64,000 nucleotides of DNA, taken from the NCBI GenBank assembly GCA_903837525.1, contig CAILUU010000020.1:1-64000 (forward strand), in the 5' to 3' direction. The stretch comes from an uncultured Bacteroidota bacterium. GTDB taxonomy: Bacteria > Bacteroidota > Bacteroidia > Chitinophagales > Chitinophagaceae. Of the stretch, positions 1 through 9,281 are shown piece by piece. The notes under the pieces were generated by a model. That model ran no database searches. It was given only the letters and a program-made list of their open reading frames with translations, and was not told the DNA's origin. Numbering within the stretch: position 1 is the first letter of the stretch; every line of letters starts with the position of its first letter. The position numbers were made by a program, and so were the translations under genes.

Positions 1-5
1 TACAA

Positions 6-887
6 TTGGCTAAACTTTTTCTTATATTTTTTATACTACTTACAAGCCATATGCTTTTAGTTGCACAAGTGCCCAATAGTATAAGTATACAACTTGCCGA
101 TACCACAAATTCATTATTTGTACCTCCTACAGCCTATCAACGAGTGTTGCAAAACACCGTTTATAAATATCATCAATATATAGATACAATAAAATCTTCC
201 ACATCCTTTATTATTTCCACAAAAAAAAGGGCTAATAAAGAGGTGGTTTTTTATTTATTGGCAACCCTTACTTTATTGCTTGGTTGCCTAAAAGCTATTT
301 ACAGTAAATATTTTAATAACTTATTTAAGGTTTTCTTTAATTCATCTTTACGCCAAAGTCAACTTACCGATCAACTATTACAAGCCAAATTACCTTCCTT
401 ACTCTATAACTTTTTCTTTGTAGTAAGTAGTGGCGCATATGTTTATTTAATAGCAAATCACTTTTATAAAACAGCGGCGTTTAATACTTGGGTACTCTTG
501 TTTGTATCTATTCTTTTTTTTGGAGTAGTTTATGCAATAAAATATTCATCTTTAAAATTTACAGGTTGGGTTACAGGCTATGCTCAAACCATCAATACCT
601 ATATGTTTGTGTTATTTTTAATTAATAAAATTTTGGGCATATTATTGGTTCCTTTAAGTATAGCAATAGCATTTCTTCATCCAAAATTTACAAATAGCTT
701 AATCCTTATTTCTTTTTTTTGTATAGCGTTTATGTTTATTTTACGGTTTTTTAAGAGCTATGGATTAGTGCAAAATCAATTAAAAATTAGCAGGGTTCAC
801 TTTTTTTTATACATTATTGGAGTAGAAATGTTGCCTCTATTATTGATTTACAAAGCTGCGATGCTTTATTTAGCTAAAAATGCCTAA
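6..887 (+). CDS. DUF4271 family integral membrane protein (5' end may lie outside window)
   Basis: About 293 residues with a hydrophobic N-terminus that looks like a signal sequence ending near LLVAQ, a Ser/Lys-rich linker, and then some seven hydrophobic stretches from residue 75 onward. The size, topology and position directly before hemD fit the DUF4271 family of Bacteroidota, whose function is unknown. The first in-frame start seen is TTG at 6; the codon before it is still open, so the true ATG may lie upstream of the window. The gene ends in TAA at 885-887, and that TAA forms part of the -7 element before hemD. Family assignment is from memory of protein style and gene order. Confidence 0.7.
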   Translation: MAKLFLIFFILLTSHMLLVAQVPNSISIQLADTTNSLFVPPTAYQRVLQNTVYKYHQYIDTIKSSTSFIISTKKRANKEVVFYLLATLTLLLGCLKAIYSKYFNNLFKVFFNSSLRQSQLTDQLLQAKLPSLLYNFFFVVSSGAYVYLIANHFYKTAAFNTWVLLFVSILFFGVVYAIKYSSLKFTGWVTGYAQTINTYMFVLFLINKILGILLVPLSIAIAFLHPKFTNSLILISFFCIAFMFILRFFKSYGLVQNQLKISRVHFFLYIIGVEMLPLLLIYKAAMLYLAKNA

Positions 888-892
888 TTTTG
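885..892 (+). promoter_or_regulatory. -7 promoter element before hemD
   Basis: TAATTTTG fits the Bacteroidota -7 consensus TAnnTTTG and overlaps the stop codon of the DUF4271 gene. It ends one base before the ATG at 894. If used, transcription would start at or inside that codon, which favours the second ATG at 909 as the start of translation. No clear -33 TTTG was found. Confidence 0.4.
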
Positions 893-893
893 T

Positions 894-1712
894 ATGACCA
901 TTTTGTTAATGAATAAGGTTAAAACTGAGGTAAACACGTTGATAGCACCCCCTTTAAAAATTAAAAAAATATTAATTACCCAACCTAAGCCGGATGGTGA
1001 CAAGTCTCCATATTTTGAACTTGCCAAAAAGCATAATGTAAGCCTTGATTTTCATCCATTTATAGTTGTTGATGGTATCGTTGCTAAGGATTTTCGTAAG
1101 CAAAAAATCGACATAACTAATTACACAGCCGTAGTATTTACCAGCCGTAATGCAATTGATCATTTTTTTAGAGTATGTGAAGAAATGAAGGTAAGTGTAT
1201 CGCAAGATACCAAGTACTTTTGCATTACCGAAGCAGTAGCACTTTACCTACAAAAATTTATTTTATACCGCAAGCGTAAAGTATTTTATGGCGCCGATGG
1301 TACTAATAAAAGCTTATTTGATGTAATTAATAAGCATAAAGACAACGAAAAATTTCTTTACCCTTGCTCCGAAAGTTTTGATAGTGAAATAACAAATTGG
1401 CTAAAAAATAATAAATGTGAATACGCAACTCCAGTTTTGTATCGTATTATTAGCAACGATATAAAAGAGGTAGTTAATAAAAACTATGATGTTATTTGCT
1501 TTTTTTCTCCAGGAGGCGTTAAAAGCTTATTAGAAAATTTTCCTAAGTTTAAACAAAATGGCACTCGTATTGGTGCGTTTGGTGCTAATACATTTAAAGC
1601 AGCAGAAGATGCTGGCCTAACGCTCAATATTAAAGCCCCCCAACCGCAAGCTCCCAGTATGGTAAGTGCCTTAGAGTTATTTCTTTCTACCTATAAAAAA
1701 AATAAGTTGTAA
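894..1712 (+). CDS. hemD: Uroporphyrinogen-III synthase
   Basis: HemD closes linear hydroxymethylbilane with inversion of ring D to give uroporphyrinogen III in cytoplasmic tetrapyrrole synthesis. The 272-residue protein shows the family pattern: an N-terminal ILITQPKP strand near residue 27, a VFTSRNAIDHFF segment near 80, and a second domain with the typical CFFSPGGVKSLLENF motif near 200, followed by a GAFGANTFKAAEDAGL stretch. The family is poorly conserved, so the call rests on these motifs and on the DUF4271 neighbour. The ATG at 909 may be the true start because a -7 element ends at 892. Haem synthesis fits the haem-type receptor and haem-binding protein further along. Confidence 0.8.
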   Translation: MTILLMNKVKTEVNTLIAPPLKIKKILITQPKPDGDKSPYFELAKKHNVSLDFHPFIVVDGIVAKDFRKQKIDITNYTAVVFTSRNAIDHFFRVCEEMKVSVSQDTKYFCITEAVALYLQKFILYRKRKVFYGADGTNKSLFDVINKHKDNEKFLYPCSESFDSEITNWLKNNKCEYATPVLYRIISNDIKEVVNKNYDVICFFSPGGVKSLLENFPKFKQNGTRIGAFGANTFKAAEDAGLTLNIKAPQPQAPSMVSALELFLSTYKKNKL

Positions 1713-1797
1713 TATTTACAGCTTTCAACGTTTTAAAATACTCAATTTTCTGCAATCGATCTAGCCAAAATTAATACCCATTTTTAATTACTGGTCA

Positions 1798-1873
1798 TAC
1801 CATCTTTATTTACTATTTAATCCAAAGGACTAAGGGTAAATCTTAGATGGTACCTGCCTACCGGCAGGTAGGT
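1798..1873. repeat. Nested inverted repeats in a gene-poor stretch
   Basis: TACCATCT (1798-1805) is matched by AGATGGTA (1845-1852). Directly after it comes the GC-rich palindrome-like block ACCTGCCTACCGGCAGGT (1852-1869), in an otherwise AT-rich spacer. Together they could form a cruciform or a structured RNA. Nothing coding was recognised from 1713 to about 1957. Confidence 0.5.
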
Positions 1874-1957
1874 TATGCCGATAGAAAAGAGATTGGACTA
1901 AAATATTTGTCATATCGGTATAAAATATTTATTAGCAAAGCAAATAGCAGGAATTAA

Positions 1958-2173
1958 CAAAATTGCCTTTTTAGAAAAAATGTAGAAACTTTAACAATTG
2001 AAGTGTTGAATAGGTACATTCCTGGTAAAATTTTACAAACATCTACCCAAATGAATAACGACTTTCCTTTACTAGCCAATAAAAAAATAACGGAAGAACC
2101 CATTATTTATAGGTGTTTACATACAGTTGTTACCAACCAATACATACCACAAATGGGTTATTGGGTGTATTAA
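1958..2173 (+). pseudogene. Remnant of DUF255/YyaL-type thioredoxin-domain protein (C-terminal end)
   Basis: Between an in-frame stop just upstream and a TAA at 2171-2173 the frame through ATG 2051 encodes about 70 residues, including EVLNRYIPGKILQ and NNDFPLLANKK followed by EEPIIYRC. This resembles the extreme C-terminus of YyaL/DUF255 proteins, where a short strand, a 'FPLL.gK' motif and an 'iYvC.nytC' motif close the protein. The last part no longer fits (the second Cys is absent), and there is no room upstream for the remaining 600 or so residues. I read it as the tail of a deleted gene. The family match is from memory and moderate at best. Confidence 0.4.
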
Positions 2174-2191
2174 ATCAAAACAATATTTTTG
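2161..2191 (+). promoter_or_regulatory. Possible gldKLMN promoter
   Basis: TTG at 2161-2163 and TATTTTTG at 2184-2191, 20 bp apart, fit the Bacteroidota -33/-7 pattern. The leader to the gldK ATG at 2344 would be about 150 nt. It is the best promoter seen before the cluster, but AT-rich DNA gives chance matches. Confidence 0.35.
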
Positions 2192-2343
2192 CGTAAGTAA
2201 ACACAATATTTATATTAAATAGCCGTTTACCTTTTTTAGGAGTACTTTTTTGGAAAAATTAAATAATGGTTTCAGTTACAAATAATGGTTTTAATTCTAA
2301 AAGTCATTATATTTGTTGCTTAACACCCTCAAAGTTAAAAACA

Positions 2344-3645
2344 ATGAAGAATAGATTATTCTTTTTTATAGCTGGAATAGCTATTGTATCCGCATCTTCA
2401 AGCTGTAAAATGCTTGGCGGAAAAAACAAATCTGGTAGTTTACCAAAAGATGGACAAGTGCACGGTATTGAACCAGGCAAGCGTTCAGGTATTGGTCGAC
2501 CATTTGGTATGATATACATTAATCCTGGAACCTTTCACATGGGACCAAATGATGAAGATGTAACGTATGCACTAACTGCACGTAACAAATCCGTATCTAT
2601 TAGTGGTTTTTGGATGGATGCTACAGAAATTACAAACAACGAGTACCGTCAGTTTACGAATTGGGTTAAAGATTCTATTGCTTTAAAATTAATGAATCAT
2701 GTAAAGCAAGGTAGCGATGGTATTGAATATATAGACTGGACAAAACAAAAATCAATCAAGTGGGGAGATAAAGCCACGCTGGAAAAAATTGATGCAATAA
2801 TTGTAACTCCAGATAATAGAATTTTTGGTAAAAAAGAGTTAGATGCTAATAAAATTGTTTACCAATCAGAAACGTTTGATTACAAATCAGCAGCTAATAA
2901 TAGAGATGCAAGCATCCCTCGATCTAAATTTATTATAAAAAAATCAATACCTGTAATGCCCGATTCTTTGTGTTGGATAAGAGATTTTGCTTATTCGTAC
3001 AACGAGCCAATGGCAAAAAAATACAACAATCACCCTGCTTTTGGCAATTACCCTGTGGTTGGAGTAAATTGGAAACAAGCAACTGCTTTCTGTGAGTGGA
3101 GAACCCACTACTTAAACTCTTTTTTAGAGGGCAAAAAGAAAAGTGCTGAAACCGATTTTCGTTTACCAACAGAAGCTCAATGGGAATATGCTGCAAGGGG
3201 CGGTCGTTCTCAAGCTAGCTACCCTTGGGGTGGTTACTACTTACGTAACAAAAAAGGTTGTTTATTAGCTAACTTTAAACCAGGCCGTGGTAACTATCCA
3301 GAAGATGGAGGTTTTTACACCGTAAGAGCAGATGCTTATTGGCCTAATGATTTTGGCTTATACAATATGGCTGGTAATGTTGCAGAATGGACATCTTCTT
3401 TATTTTACGAAGGAGCTTACAATTTTCAACATGATATGAATCCAGATATTCGTTACAATGCTAAGGATACCGATAAACCAAGAGATAAGCGTAAAGTTAT
3501 CCGTGGTGGTAGCTGGAAAGATGTTGGTAACAGATTACAATGTGGAACAAGAGATTATGAGTATCAAGATACTTCAAAATCGTATATTGGTTTCCGTTGT
3601 GTAATTGATTTACCAGCAGTAATAAGTAAAAAAGATAAAAAATAA
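2344..3645 (+). CDS. gldK: T9SS/gliding lipoprotein GldK (PorK)
   Basis: GldK is an outer-membrane lipoprotein that forms the large periplasmic GldK-GldN ring of the type IX secretion system. The frame opens at 2266, but the ATG at 2344 begins a clean lipoprotein signal, with the lipid-attachment Cys at residue 21 in SASSSC, so I start there (433 residues). From about residue 55 the protein is an FGE-sulfatase-like fold: GMIYINPGTFHMG, FWMDATEITNNEY, PVVGVNWKQATAFCEW, RLPTEAQWEYAARGG, GNVAEWTSSL and VIRGGSWKD, ending in YIGFRCV. It is a structural relative of the formylglycine enzyme, not a known catalyst. gldL follows after 201 nt. Confidence 0.93.
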   Translation: MKNRLFFFIAGIAIVSASSSCKMLGGKNKSGSLPKDGQVHGIEPGKRSGIGRPFGMIYINPGTFHMGPNDEDVTYALTARNKSVSISGFWMDATEITNNEYRQFTNWVKDSIALKLMNHVKQGSDGIEYIDWTKQKSIKWGDKATLEKIDAIIVTPDNRIFGKKELDANKIVYQSETFDYKSAANNRDASIPRSKFIIKKSIPVMPDSLCWIRDFAYSYNEPMAKKYNNHPAFGNYPVVGVNWKQATAFCEWRTHYLNSFLEGKKKSAETDFRLPTEAQWEYAARGGRSQASYPWGGYYLRNKKGCLLANFKPGRGNYPEDGGFYTVRADAYWPNDFGLYNMAGNVAEWTSSLFYEGAYNFQHDMNPDIRYNAKDTDKPRDKRKVIRGGSWKDVGNRLQCGTRDYEYQDTSKSYIGFRCVIDLPAVISKKDKK

Positions 3646-3846
3646 ATTTTCCCTACAAACATTAAAATTTTAATTACGAGAGTATTTTTAAAACACCACT
3701 TTTCATTTAACAAAATTGTAACTACATATATACACTTCACGTTGCAATAAAAGATTTATGAAATAATGATGTTTTAAATGTATATTCTTATATATATATA
3801 AACTTTGTAAATAAACATTAACAACCCCATCTAAAACTTAAATTTT

Positions 3847-4593
3847 ATGGCAGGACGTCTTATTGACCGAATCTTAAACATTGGTGTATCTGCAGCAGCG
3901 GTACCAGTACTTTACGGAGCATTACAAAAAATATTGCATGCTCCAAATGCAGATTTTTGGCTTAAATTCGGGTTGCTTACCGAGTGTGTAATCTTTGGTG
4001 CTTATGCGCTACTTTATGTAGTTTCTCCTCCGCCAGAAGCCGCTATTCCGGTAGAAGCAAAAGTTATGGGTGATAGTCCATTAAAAAATATGGATAAAAT
4101 GTTGATGGAAGCAGATATTACACCTACTAGCTTAAAAAAATTAGGTGAAGGGTTTAATAAATTAGGTACAAGTGTATCGGGCATTAGCGATGTAAGCGAT
4201 GTTATAAAAAGTACAACTGATTTTGGAGCAAAAACTAAAGAAGCCACTGCTGCTATAGGCTCTATGGCTACAGCATTTAATGCAAGTGCAGCTACCATGA
4301 CGTCTTTTAACAGTGCAAGTGAAAGTGCAAAAGGCTTTCATGAGCAAGTACAAGTGTTAACCAAAAACTTAGGTTCGTTAAATACAATTTACGAGTTAGA
4401 GCTAAAAGAAAGTAATAATCATTTAAAAGCATTAAATAACTTTTACGGTCAAATGGCACAAGCTAGTCAGACAATGATGGCAAGTGTTGATGATGCACAA
4501 AAAGCAAAAGAGCAAATTGGGGTGTTGGCTAATAACTTGGGTAAATTAAACTCGGTTTATGGCAATATGCTAAGTGCAATGCAAGGAAGATAA
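3847..4593 (+). CDS. gldL: T9SS/gliding motor subunit GldL (PorL)
   Basis: GldL is the inner-membrane stator-like protein that, with GldM, uses the proton gradient to drive type IX secretion and gliding. The 248 residues show two N-terminal membrane helices (about 10-30 and 41-60) and then a long cytoplasmic tail rich in helix-forming repeats. Glu46 lies inside helix 2 (LLTECVIF) and Lys28/His31 lie near the end of helix 1; family studies place proton-path residues at these kinds of positions. The 201-nt gap before it holds an imperfect -7 motif (AAACTTTG, 3800-3807), so an internal promoter is possible. Confidence 0.93.
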   Translation: MAGRLIDRILNIGVSAAAVPVLYGALQKILHAPNADFWLKFGLLTECVIFGAYALLYVVSPPPEAAIPVEAKVMGDSPLKNMDKMLMEADITPTSLKKLGEGFNKLGTSVSGISDVSDVIKSTTDFGAKTKEATAAIGSMATAFNASAATMTSFNSASESAKGFHEQVQVLTKNLGSLNTIYELELKESNNHLKALNNFYGQMAQASQTMMASVDDAQKAKEQIGVLANNLGKLNSVYGNMLSAMQGR

Positions 4594-4603
4594 TAAAGCA
4601 GTT

Positions 4604-4676
4604 GGCGGTTTGCAGTTGGCAGTTTGCAATAAACTACTAAACTTCTAAACCCCTAAACTTCTAAACCTTTCTAAAC
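4604..4676 (+). repeat. Short tandem repeats between gldL and gldM
   Basis: Two kinds of low-complexity repeat fill this spacer. First come alternating GCAGTTGGC and GGTTTGC/AGTTTGC words. Then CTAAACTT, CTAAACCC, CTAAACTT, CTAAACC and CTAAAC follow as five near-copies with a period of about 8. Similar CTAAAC runs occur near 37137-37170 and 47750-47772. Confidence 0.7.
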
Positions 4677-4714
4677 GAAATTATATTAACTAACAACCGT
4701 AAATTAACAATACT

Positions 4715-6205
4715 ATGGCTTTACCTAAAGAGCCCCGGCAGAAGATGATTAACATCATGTATTTGGTACTAACAGCATTGTTGGCACTAAATGTATCGGC
4801 AGAAGTTATTGAAGCCTTTAGAACCGTTGATAAAAGTTTGATTAAATCGAACACTAATTTAGAAACTAGTAACGAGGGACTATTTAAGTCTCTAGCTGCT
4901 AAAGTATCTGAAGCTGGAGTTGATAAAGTAAAACTAGCAAAATGGACTGCCCATGCAGGAACTGCAAAAAAATTATCAGATGATCTAAATGTTTATATCG
5001 AAGGATTAAAGAAAGACTTGAAAACAGCATCTGGTTTAAAAATTGAAAATGGAGTTGAAGATTTTAAAATGGATGACTTAAATGCCTCATCTAGATTAAT
5101 GGACAACGAAAAGAAAGGGAAAGACTTAGATGATAAATTAAAGGCTTATAGAGCCGCTATGTTAGCCATTGATCCTGAACTTGAAGCAGAATTTAAAAAT
5201 ACTTTTCCAGTAGAAGTAGATAATACAAAAGATGCTACAACACCAAGTTTTAGAATGATGCCAACAGTTGCCGCTGTTACGTTGTTAAGTAAATTTCAAA
5301 ACAATGTAAAGAATGGCGAAAATCAAATTGTTGCAGCTTGCCATAGTAAAATTGGACAAGTAAAATTCATTTACGATAAGTTTGCTGCCGTAGTTGGACA
5401 AAGCTCTAACTATGTAATGCCAGGCGATAAAGTAAAAATTACAGCAGGTGTTGGTGCATTTAGCACTCAAGCCCAACCACAAATTACAATTGGTGGTAGT
5501 GGTGCTGCTGTAAATGCTGATGGAATTGCAGAAAGAGAATTTACTGCAGATGGTGGTGGAAACAAATCTGTACCCGTAACTGTTACATATACCAAACCAG
5601 ATGGTACTAAGGAAAGTAAAAGTTATACTATTGAATATACAGTGGGTACGCCCGGCGGGGCTGCTGTAATGTTGGATAAAATGAATGCTTTTTACATAGG
5701 TTTAGAAAATCCTATCACTATTGGTTCTCCAACAGGGTGGGATAAAACAAATGTATCAATGAGTGGAGGTTCTTTATCAGGTTCTGGCGGTAAACGTACA
5801 GTTTCTGTTACCACACCAGGAAAAGCTAGCATTACAGTTACTGCAGATGGAAAATCAAGTACGTTTGAATATAGAGTTTTAAGAGTTCCAGATCCAGTAT
5901 TTAAAATTGGAGACGGTAAACCTCGTCAACCAACTGTTTCTTTAAAAAATCAACAATTTGTAAGAGCCGAATTAGAAAATTTTGTTTACGACACCAAATT
6001 TAGTATAACTAAAGCAACAGTATATTTTTCTGGTGCAGGTTTCCCATCTACTCAAATTGGGTCAATTAACGGAAATGGTTTAGGTGGAATTAGTGGTTTG
6101 TTACAAAGATGTCAACCAGGCTCATCAATTACATTTGATGCTGTAACGGTTACTGGGCCCGGAGGAAGTAGAGTAATTGACGGAAGAACATTTACTTGTT
6201 ATTAA
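4715..6205 (+). CDS. gldM: T9SS/gliding motor subunit GldM (PorM)
   Basis: GldM has one N-terminal membrane helix that packs in the GldL ring and a long periplasmic dimer of four domains that reaches the GldK-GldN ring. The N-terminus MALPKEPRQKMINIMYLVLT is the family signature, followed by the helix to about residue 36 and helical domain D1 (40-215). Beta-rich domains then run to the end with repeated IG and GG turns and a final Cys in RTFTCY. At 496 residues it is close to the usual length of just over 500. It lies 121 nt after gldL and 28 nt before gldN. Confidence 0.93.
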   Translation: MALPKEPRQKMINIMYLVLTALLALNVSAEVIEAFRTVDKSLIKSNTNLETSNEGLFKSLAAKVSEAGVDKVKLAKWTAHAGTAKKLSDDLNVYIEGLKKDLKTASGLKIENGVEDFKMDDLNASSRLMDNEKKGKDLDDKLKAYRAAMLAIDPELEAEFKNTFPVEVDNTKDATTPSFRMMPTVAAVTLLSKFQNNVKNGENQIVAACHSKIGQVKFIYDKFAAVVGQSSNYVMPGDKVKITAGVGAFSTQAQPQITIGGSGAAVNADGIAEREFTADGGGNKSVPVTVTYTKPDGTKESKSYTIEYTVGTPGGAAVMLDKMNAFYIGLENPITIGSPTGWDKTNVSMSGGSLSGSGGKRTVSVTTPGKASITVTADGKSSTFEYRVLRVPDPVFKIGDGKPRQPTVSLKNQQFVRAELENFVYDTKFSITKATVYFSGAGFPSTQIGSINGNGLGGISGLLQRCQPGSSITFDAVTVTGPGGSRVIDGRTFTCY

Positions 6206-6233
6206 TTAAAATAGATGTAATTCATCAAAAAAG

Positions 6234-7283
6234 ATGACTATGAAGAAGTATATAAAATATGTTGTTTTGCTGTTGTGCTTTGGCATTTTTACAGTAAATG
6301 TTGCTGAGGCCCAAAAGAAAAAAGCAAAACCTCGTACAGCCACAAAAAGAACCCCAACAAAGCAGGGAGCTAAGGGTAAAAAGAATGTAAAAGTTACTAC
6401 CCCAACAACTGTCACGGAGCCCGTTGTTGCAGTTGCAGCTATTCCTGCTCCAGCAGTAGAAGATAGTTTACCTGTTCCGGTCGTAAAGAAATCGTTACGT
6501 CCTAATGAAGCAGTTGAATCTAGTAACTATAATGATAAAACACCTTTACCTTACGAGCATTTAAGAGCAGAAGACGCACTTTTTCGCCATAAAATATGGA
6601 GAGAAATTGATACTAGGGAAAAGTTAAATCTACCTTTTAGATATTCAGCAGATGATAACAACGGTAACCAACGTTTTATCTCTATTCTATTAAAAGCAAT
6701 ACAAGATAAAGAAGTAACTGTTTTTGATGCAATGGATGACCGTTTTACTACGCCTATGACAATTGGGGAGGTAGGAAAAAAACTAGGTGGAGACAGTGTG
6801 CCAGTGCCTATATTTGATAGTAATGGTGTACAAACAGGTGTGGTATATAAGAGAAATGAAATTAACCTTGATTCGTTCTATAAGTTTAGAATTAAAGAAG
6901 AAGTTATTTTTGATAAAGAAAGCTCTAGATTATTTTGGAGAATACTAGGTATTGCACCGTTAAAAAGAATCAGAATTGAATCTCAAGGCTTAGATCTTGG
7001 CGAAACAGAATTGTTTTGGGTGTATTATCCAGATATGCGACCAATTTTTTCTAAATATGAAATTTACAATGGTAAAAACTTTGGAGCAAGAATGAGTTGG
7101 GAAGAATTATTTGAAGGCAGAATGTTTTATGGTAGAATAATAAAAAGTACCATTGATAATCCTTATGACAGGTTTATTAAAAACTATCCTGGATTAACAG
7201 ATTACCCAATTTTACAATTGTTAGAAGGTGAAAATATTAAAGATAAAATATTTAACTACGAACAAGATTTGTGGAGTTACTAG
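6234..7283 (+). CDS. gldN: T9SS/gliding protein GldN (PorN)
   Basis: GldN is the periplasmic partner of GldK in the outer-membrane-associated ring. A signal peptide (to about residue 26, VNVAEA) precedes a basic Lys/Thr/Pro-rich linker (27-80). The conserved domain follows, with LPYEHLRAEDALFRHKIWRE near 103, a FDAMDDRFTTPMT segment, and then RLFWRILGIAPLKRI, WVYYPDMRPIF and the C-terminal DYPILQLLEGENIKDKI, all typical of GldN. The ATG at 6240 (MKKYIK) is an equally good start. A strong terminator follows at 7305, so gldN closes the operon. Confidence 0.93.
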   Translation: MTMKKYIKYVVLLLCFGIFTVNVAEAQKKKAKPRTATKRTPTKQGAKGKKNVKVTTPTTVTEPVVAVAAIPAPAVEDSLPVPVVKKSLRPNEAVESSNYNDKTPLPYEHLRAEDALFRHKIWREIDTREKLNLPFRYSADDNNGNQRFISILLKAIQDKEVTVFDAMDDRFTTPMTIGEVGKKLGGDSVPVPIFDSNGVQTGVVYKRNEINLDSFYKFRIKEEVIFDKESSRLFWRILGIAPLKRIRIESQGLDLGETELFWVYYPDMRPIFSKYEIYNGKNFGARMSWEELFEGRMFYGRIIKSTIDNPYDRFIKNYPGLTDYPILQLLEGENIKDKIFNYEQDLWSY

Positions 7284-7304
7284 CCTTTACTAATTTAAAT
7301 AATT

Positions 7305-7336
7305 AAACGCCTCGATTTTTTCGAGGCGTTTTTGTT
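7305..7336 (+). terminator. Rho-independent terminator after gldN
   Basis: AAACGCCTCGA (7305-7315) and TCGAGGCGTTT (7321-7331) form an 11-bp perfect stem with a TTTTT loop, followed by further T residues. It ends gldKLMN transcription; the A-rich left arm could also serve the minus-strand uvrC. Confidence 0.9.
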
Positions 7337-7453
7337 TGGTTATTTTTTGAAAGTAATTTTATAAGTTACCATAAGCAACCTAGGTAGTATCAGATTTGTA
7401 AAAACTTGCACTAGTTATGTTTAGGAACGAAATATTTTATTTTCAAATAAAAA

Positions 7454-9275
7454 TTACATTTGCAATTGTGGGTATACTTTAAAATAAGCTATAATTATCC
7501 CAGCTCTTTTTTTGCCTATTACTTCGGCTAATTCCTCAACAGTTTTTTCTTTTATTTGCTTTAACGATTTAAACTTTTTTAATAATAAATCAACCGTGTT
7601 TTTTCCAATACCTTCAATCTGCTCAAGTTCATTATTAAAGGCACCTTTACTTCGTAAATCTCTGTGAAAGGTAATGCCAAAAAGATGTACCTCATCTCTA
7701 ACTCGGCGTATTAATTTAAGGCTTTCGCTATCCCAAGGTAATTTTATGGATTGTGTATCTTTTGGGAAAAAAATTTCTTCTTCATTTTTTGCTAAGCCCA
7801 CTACTGAAGTAGTATTGGGTAAGTTTAAACTATGTATACTTTCCATAGCTGCACTTAACTGACCTTTTCCACCATCAATAATAATTAATTGTGGAATAGG
7901 TTGTTGCTCATCAAGTAACCGTTTATAGCGCCTAAACACTATTTCCTTCATGCTAGCAAAATCATTTATTCCTTTTACGGTTTTAATTTTAAAACGCCTA
8001 TAATCGGCTTTACTAGGCTGCCCGTTTTTAAAAACCACACAAGCCCCTACCGGAAAACTTCCCTGAAAATTAGAATTGTCAAAACACTCTATATGTAAAG
8101 GAGTAGCGGTTAATTGCAAATCTTTTTGTAGTTGCACAAGTACCTCTTTTTTTTGAGCTGCAGATTTATCTTCTAAATTCAGCATCTTCTTTTTTATTAA
8201 CTCAAACCTAAAGTGGTTTACATTTTTTTGAGATAGCTGCAAAAGTTTTAGTTTATCTCCACCTTTTGGTGTGGTTAAAAGAATACCAGGCTCAGTATAA
8301 TCAATTTCAAACGGAATAATTAGTTCAGTTGCTTCACTGTCAAATTGTAAACGTAAATCGCTAATAGCAAAAGCTAAAACTTCGGCAGCTGTTTCATCTA
8401 ATTTTTTTTGTAATTGAATAGTTTTTGTTTTAATAATAGTACCATTACTTACTGCCAAATAATTTACATAAGCCGTATTGCCTTCTTCCAAAATAGTAAA
8501 AACATCTACCGTGCCTATTTTAGTATTTACAACCGTATTATGCGTTTCATACTTTTTTAAACGTTCAATTTTCTTTTTTACATGTTCGGCCTTTTCAAAG
8601 TTCATTTGTAGGGCATATTCTTGCATTTCGCTTTTAAAATGTTGTAGTACAGGTTGTAAATTTCCTTTAAGTAAATGGGTTAATTGTTGCAATTCGTTAG
8701 CGTAATCGGTAGAGGTTTGTAACCCTTCGCATGGGCCTTTGCAATTACCCAAATGATACTCCAAACATAGTTTGAATTTTTTTGCTACAATATTTTTATC
8801 CGTCAAATTTAATTTACAGGTACGTAACAAAATAGTTTGCTTAATAAAATTCATTAACTCCTTTACAGAACTTACAGAAGTATAAGGGCCAAAATATGTT
8901 GAGCCATCATTAATTTTTCTTCTCGAAAAAAAAAACTCTAGGAAAGGGCTCTTTTTTTATAACTAAATAGGGATATGTTTTATCATCTTTTAAAGCAATA
9001 TTGTATTTTGGTTGATGTTTTTTTATTAACGTATTTTCTAAAAGTAAAGCCTCGTTTTCGGTATTTACTATGGTAAACTCAATACGCTTGATGCGGCTTA
9101 CTAACTCCATAGTTTTATAGCTTACCTTGTTTTTGCTAAAGTAGGAGCTTACTCGTTTACGTAAATGCTTTGCTTTGCCTACATAAATTAATTCGTTTGC
9201 AGCATTATAATATTTATAAATACCAGGTTGTGTAGGAATGGTATTGGCTAGTATATAAAACTCTTGTGGTGTCAT
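7454..9275 (-). pseudogene. uvrC: Excinuclease ABC subunit C, split by a homopolymer frameshift
   Basis: UvrC makes the dual incision in nucleotide excision repair. The N-terminal part (start ATG at 9275, stop at 8910) holds the GIY-YIG nuclease, with GIYKYYN and LIYVGKAKHLRKR. The rest (7454 to about 8930 in another frame) holds the CLEYHLGNCKGPC segment, the UVR region (FEKAEHVKKKIERLK), the RNase-H-like nuclease with IECFDNSNFQG and IIDGGKGQL, and helix-hairpin-helix motifs near IEGIGKNTVDLL. The frames part in ten consecutive A (8926-8935, plus strand). With nine, the protein would read PRVFFSRRKINDGSTYFGPYT, exactly the family pattern. It may be a sequencing error, a real mutation, or a slippage site. 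Confidence 0.88.
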
Positions 9276-9281
9276 TACAAT

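Noticed and set aside
2266-2343. Upstream extension of gldK by 26 residues
   Set aside because: The lipoprotein signal starts at 2344; the extension would place 26 residues before it.
4604-4676. CRISPR array
   Set aside because: The repeats are about 8 bp with no spacers of constant length and no cas genes nearby.
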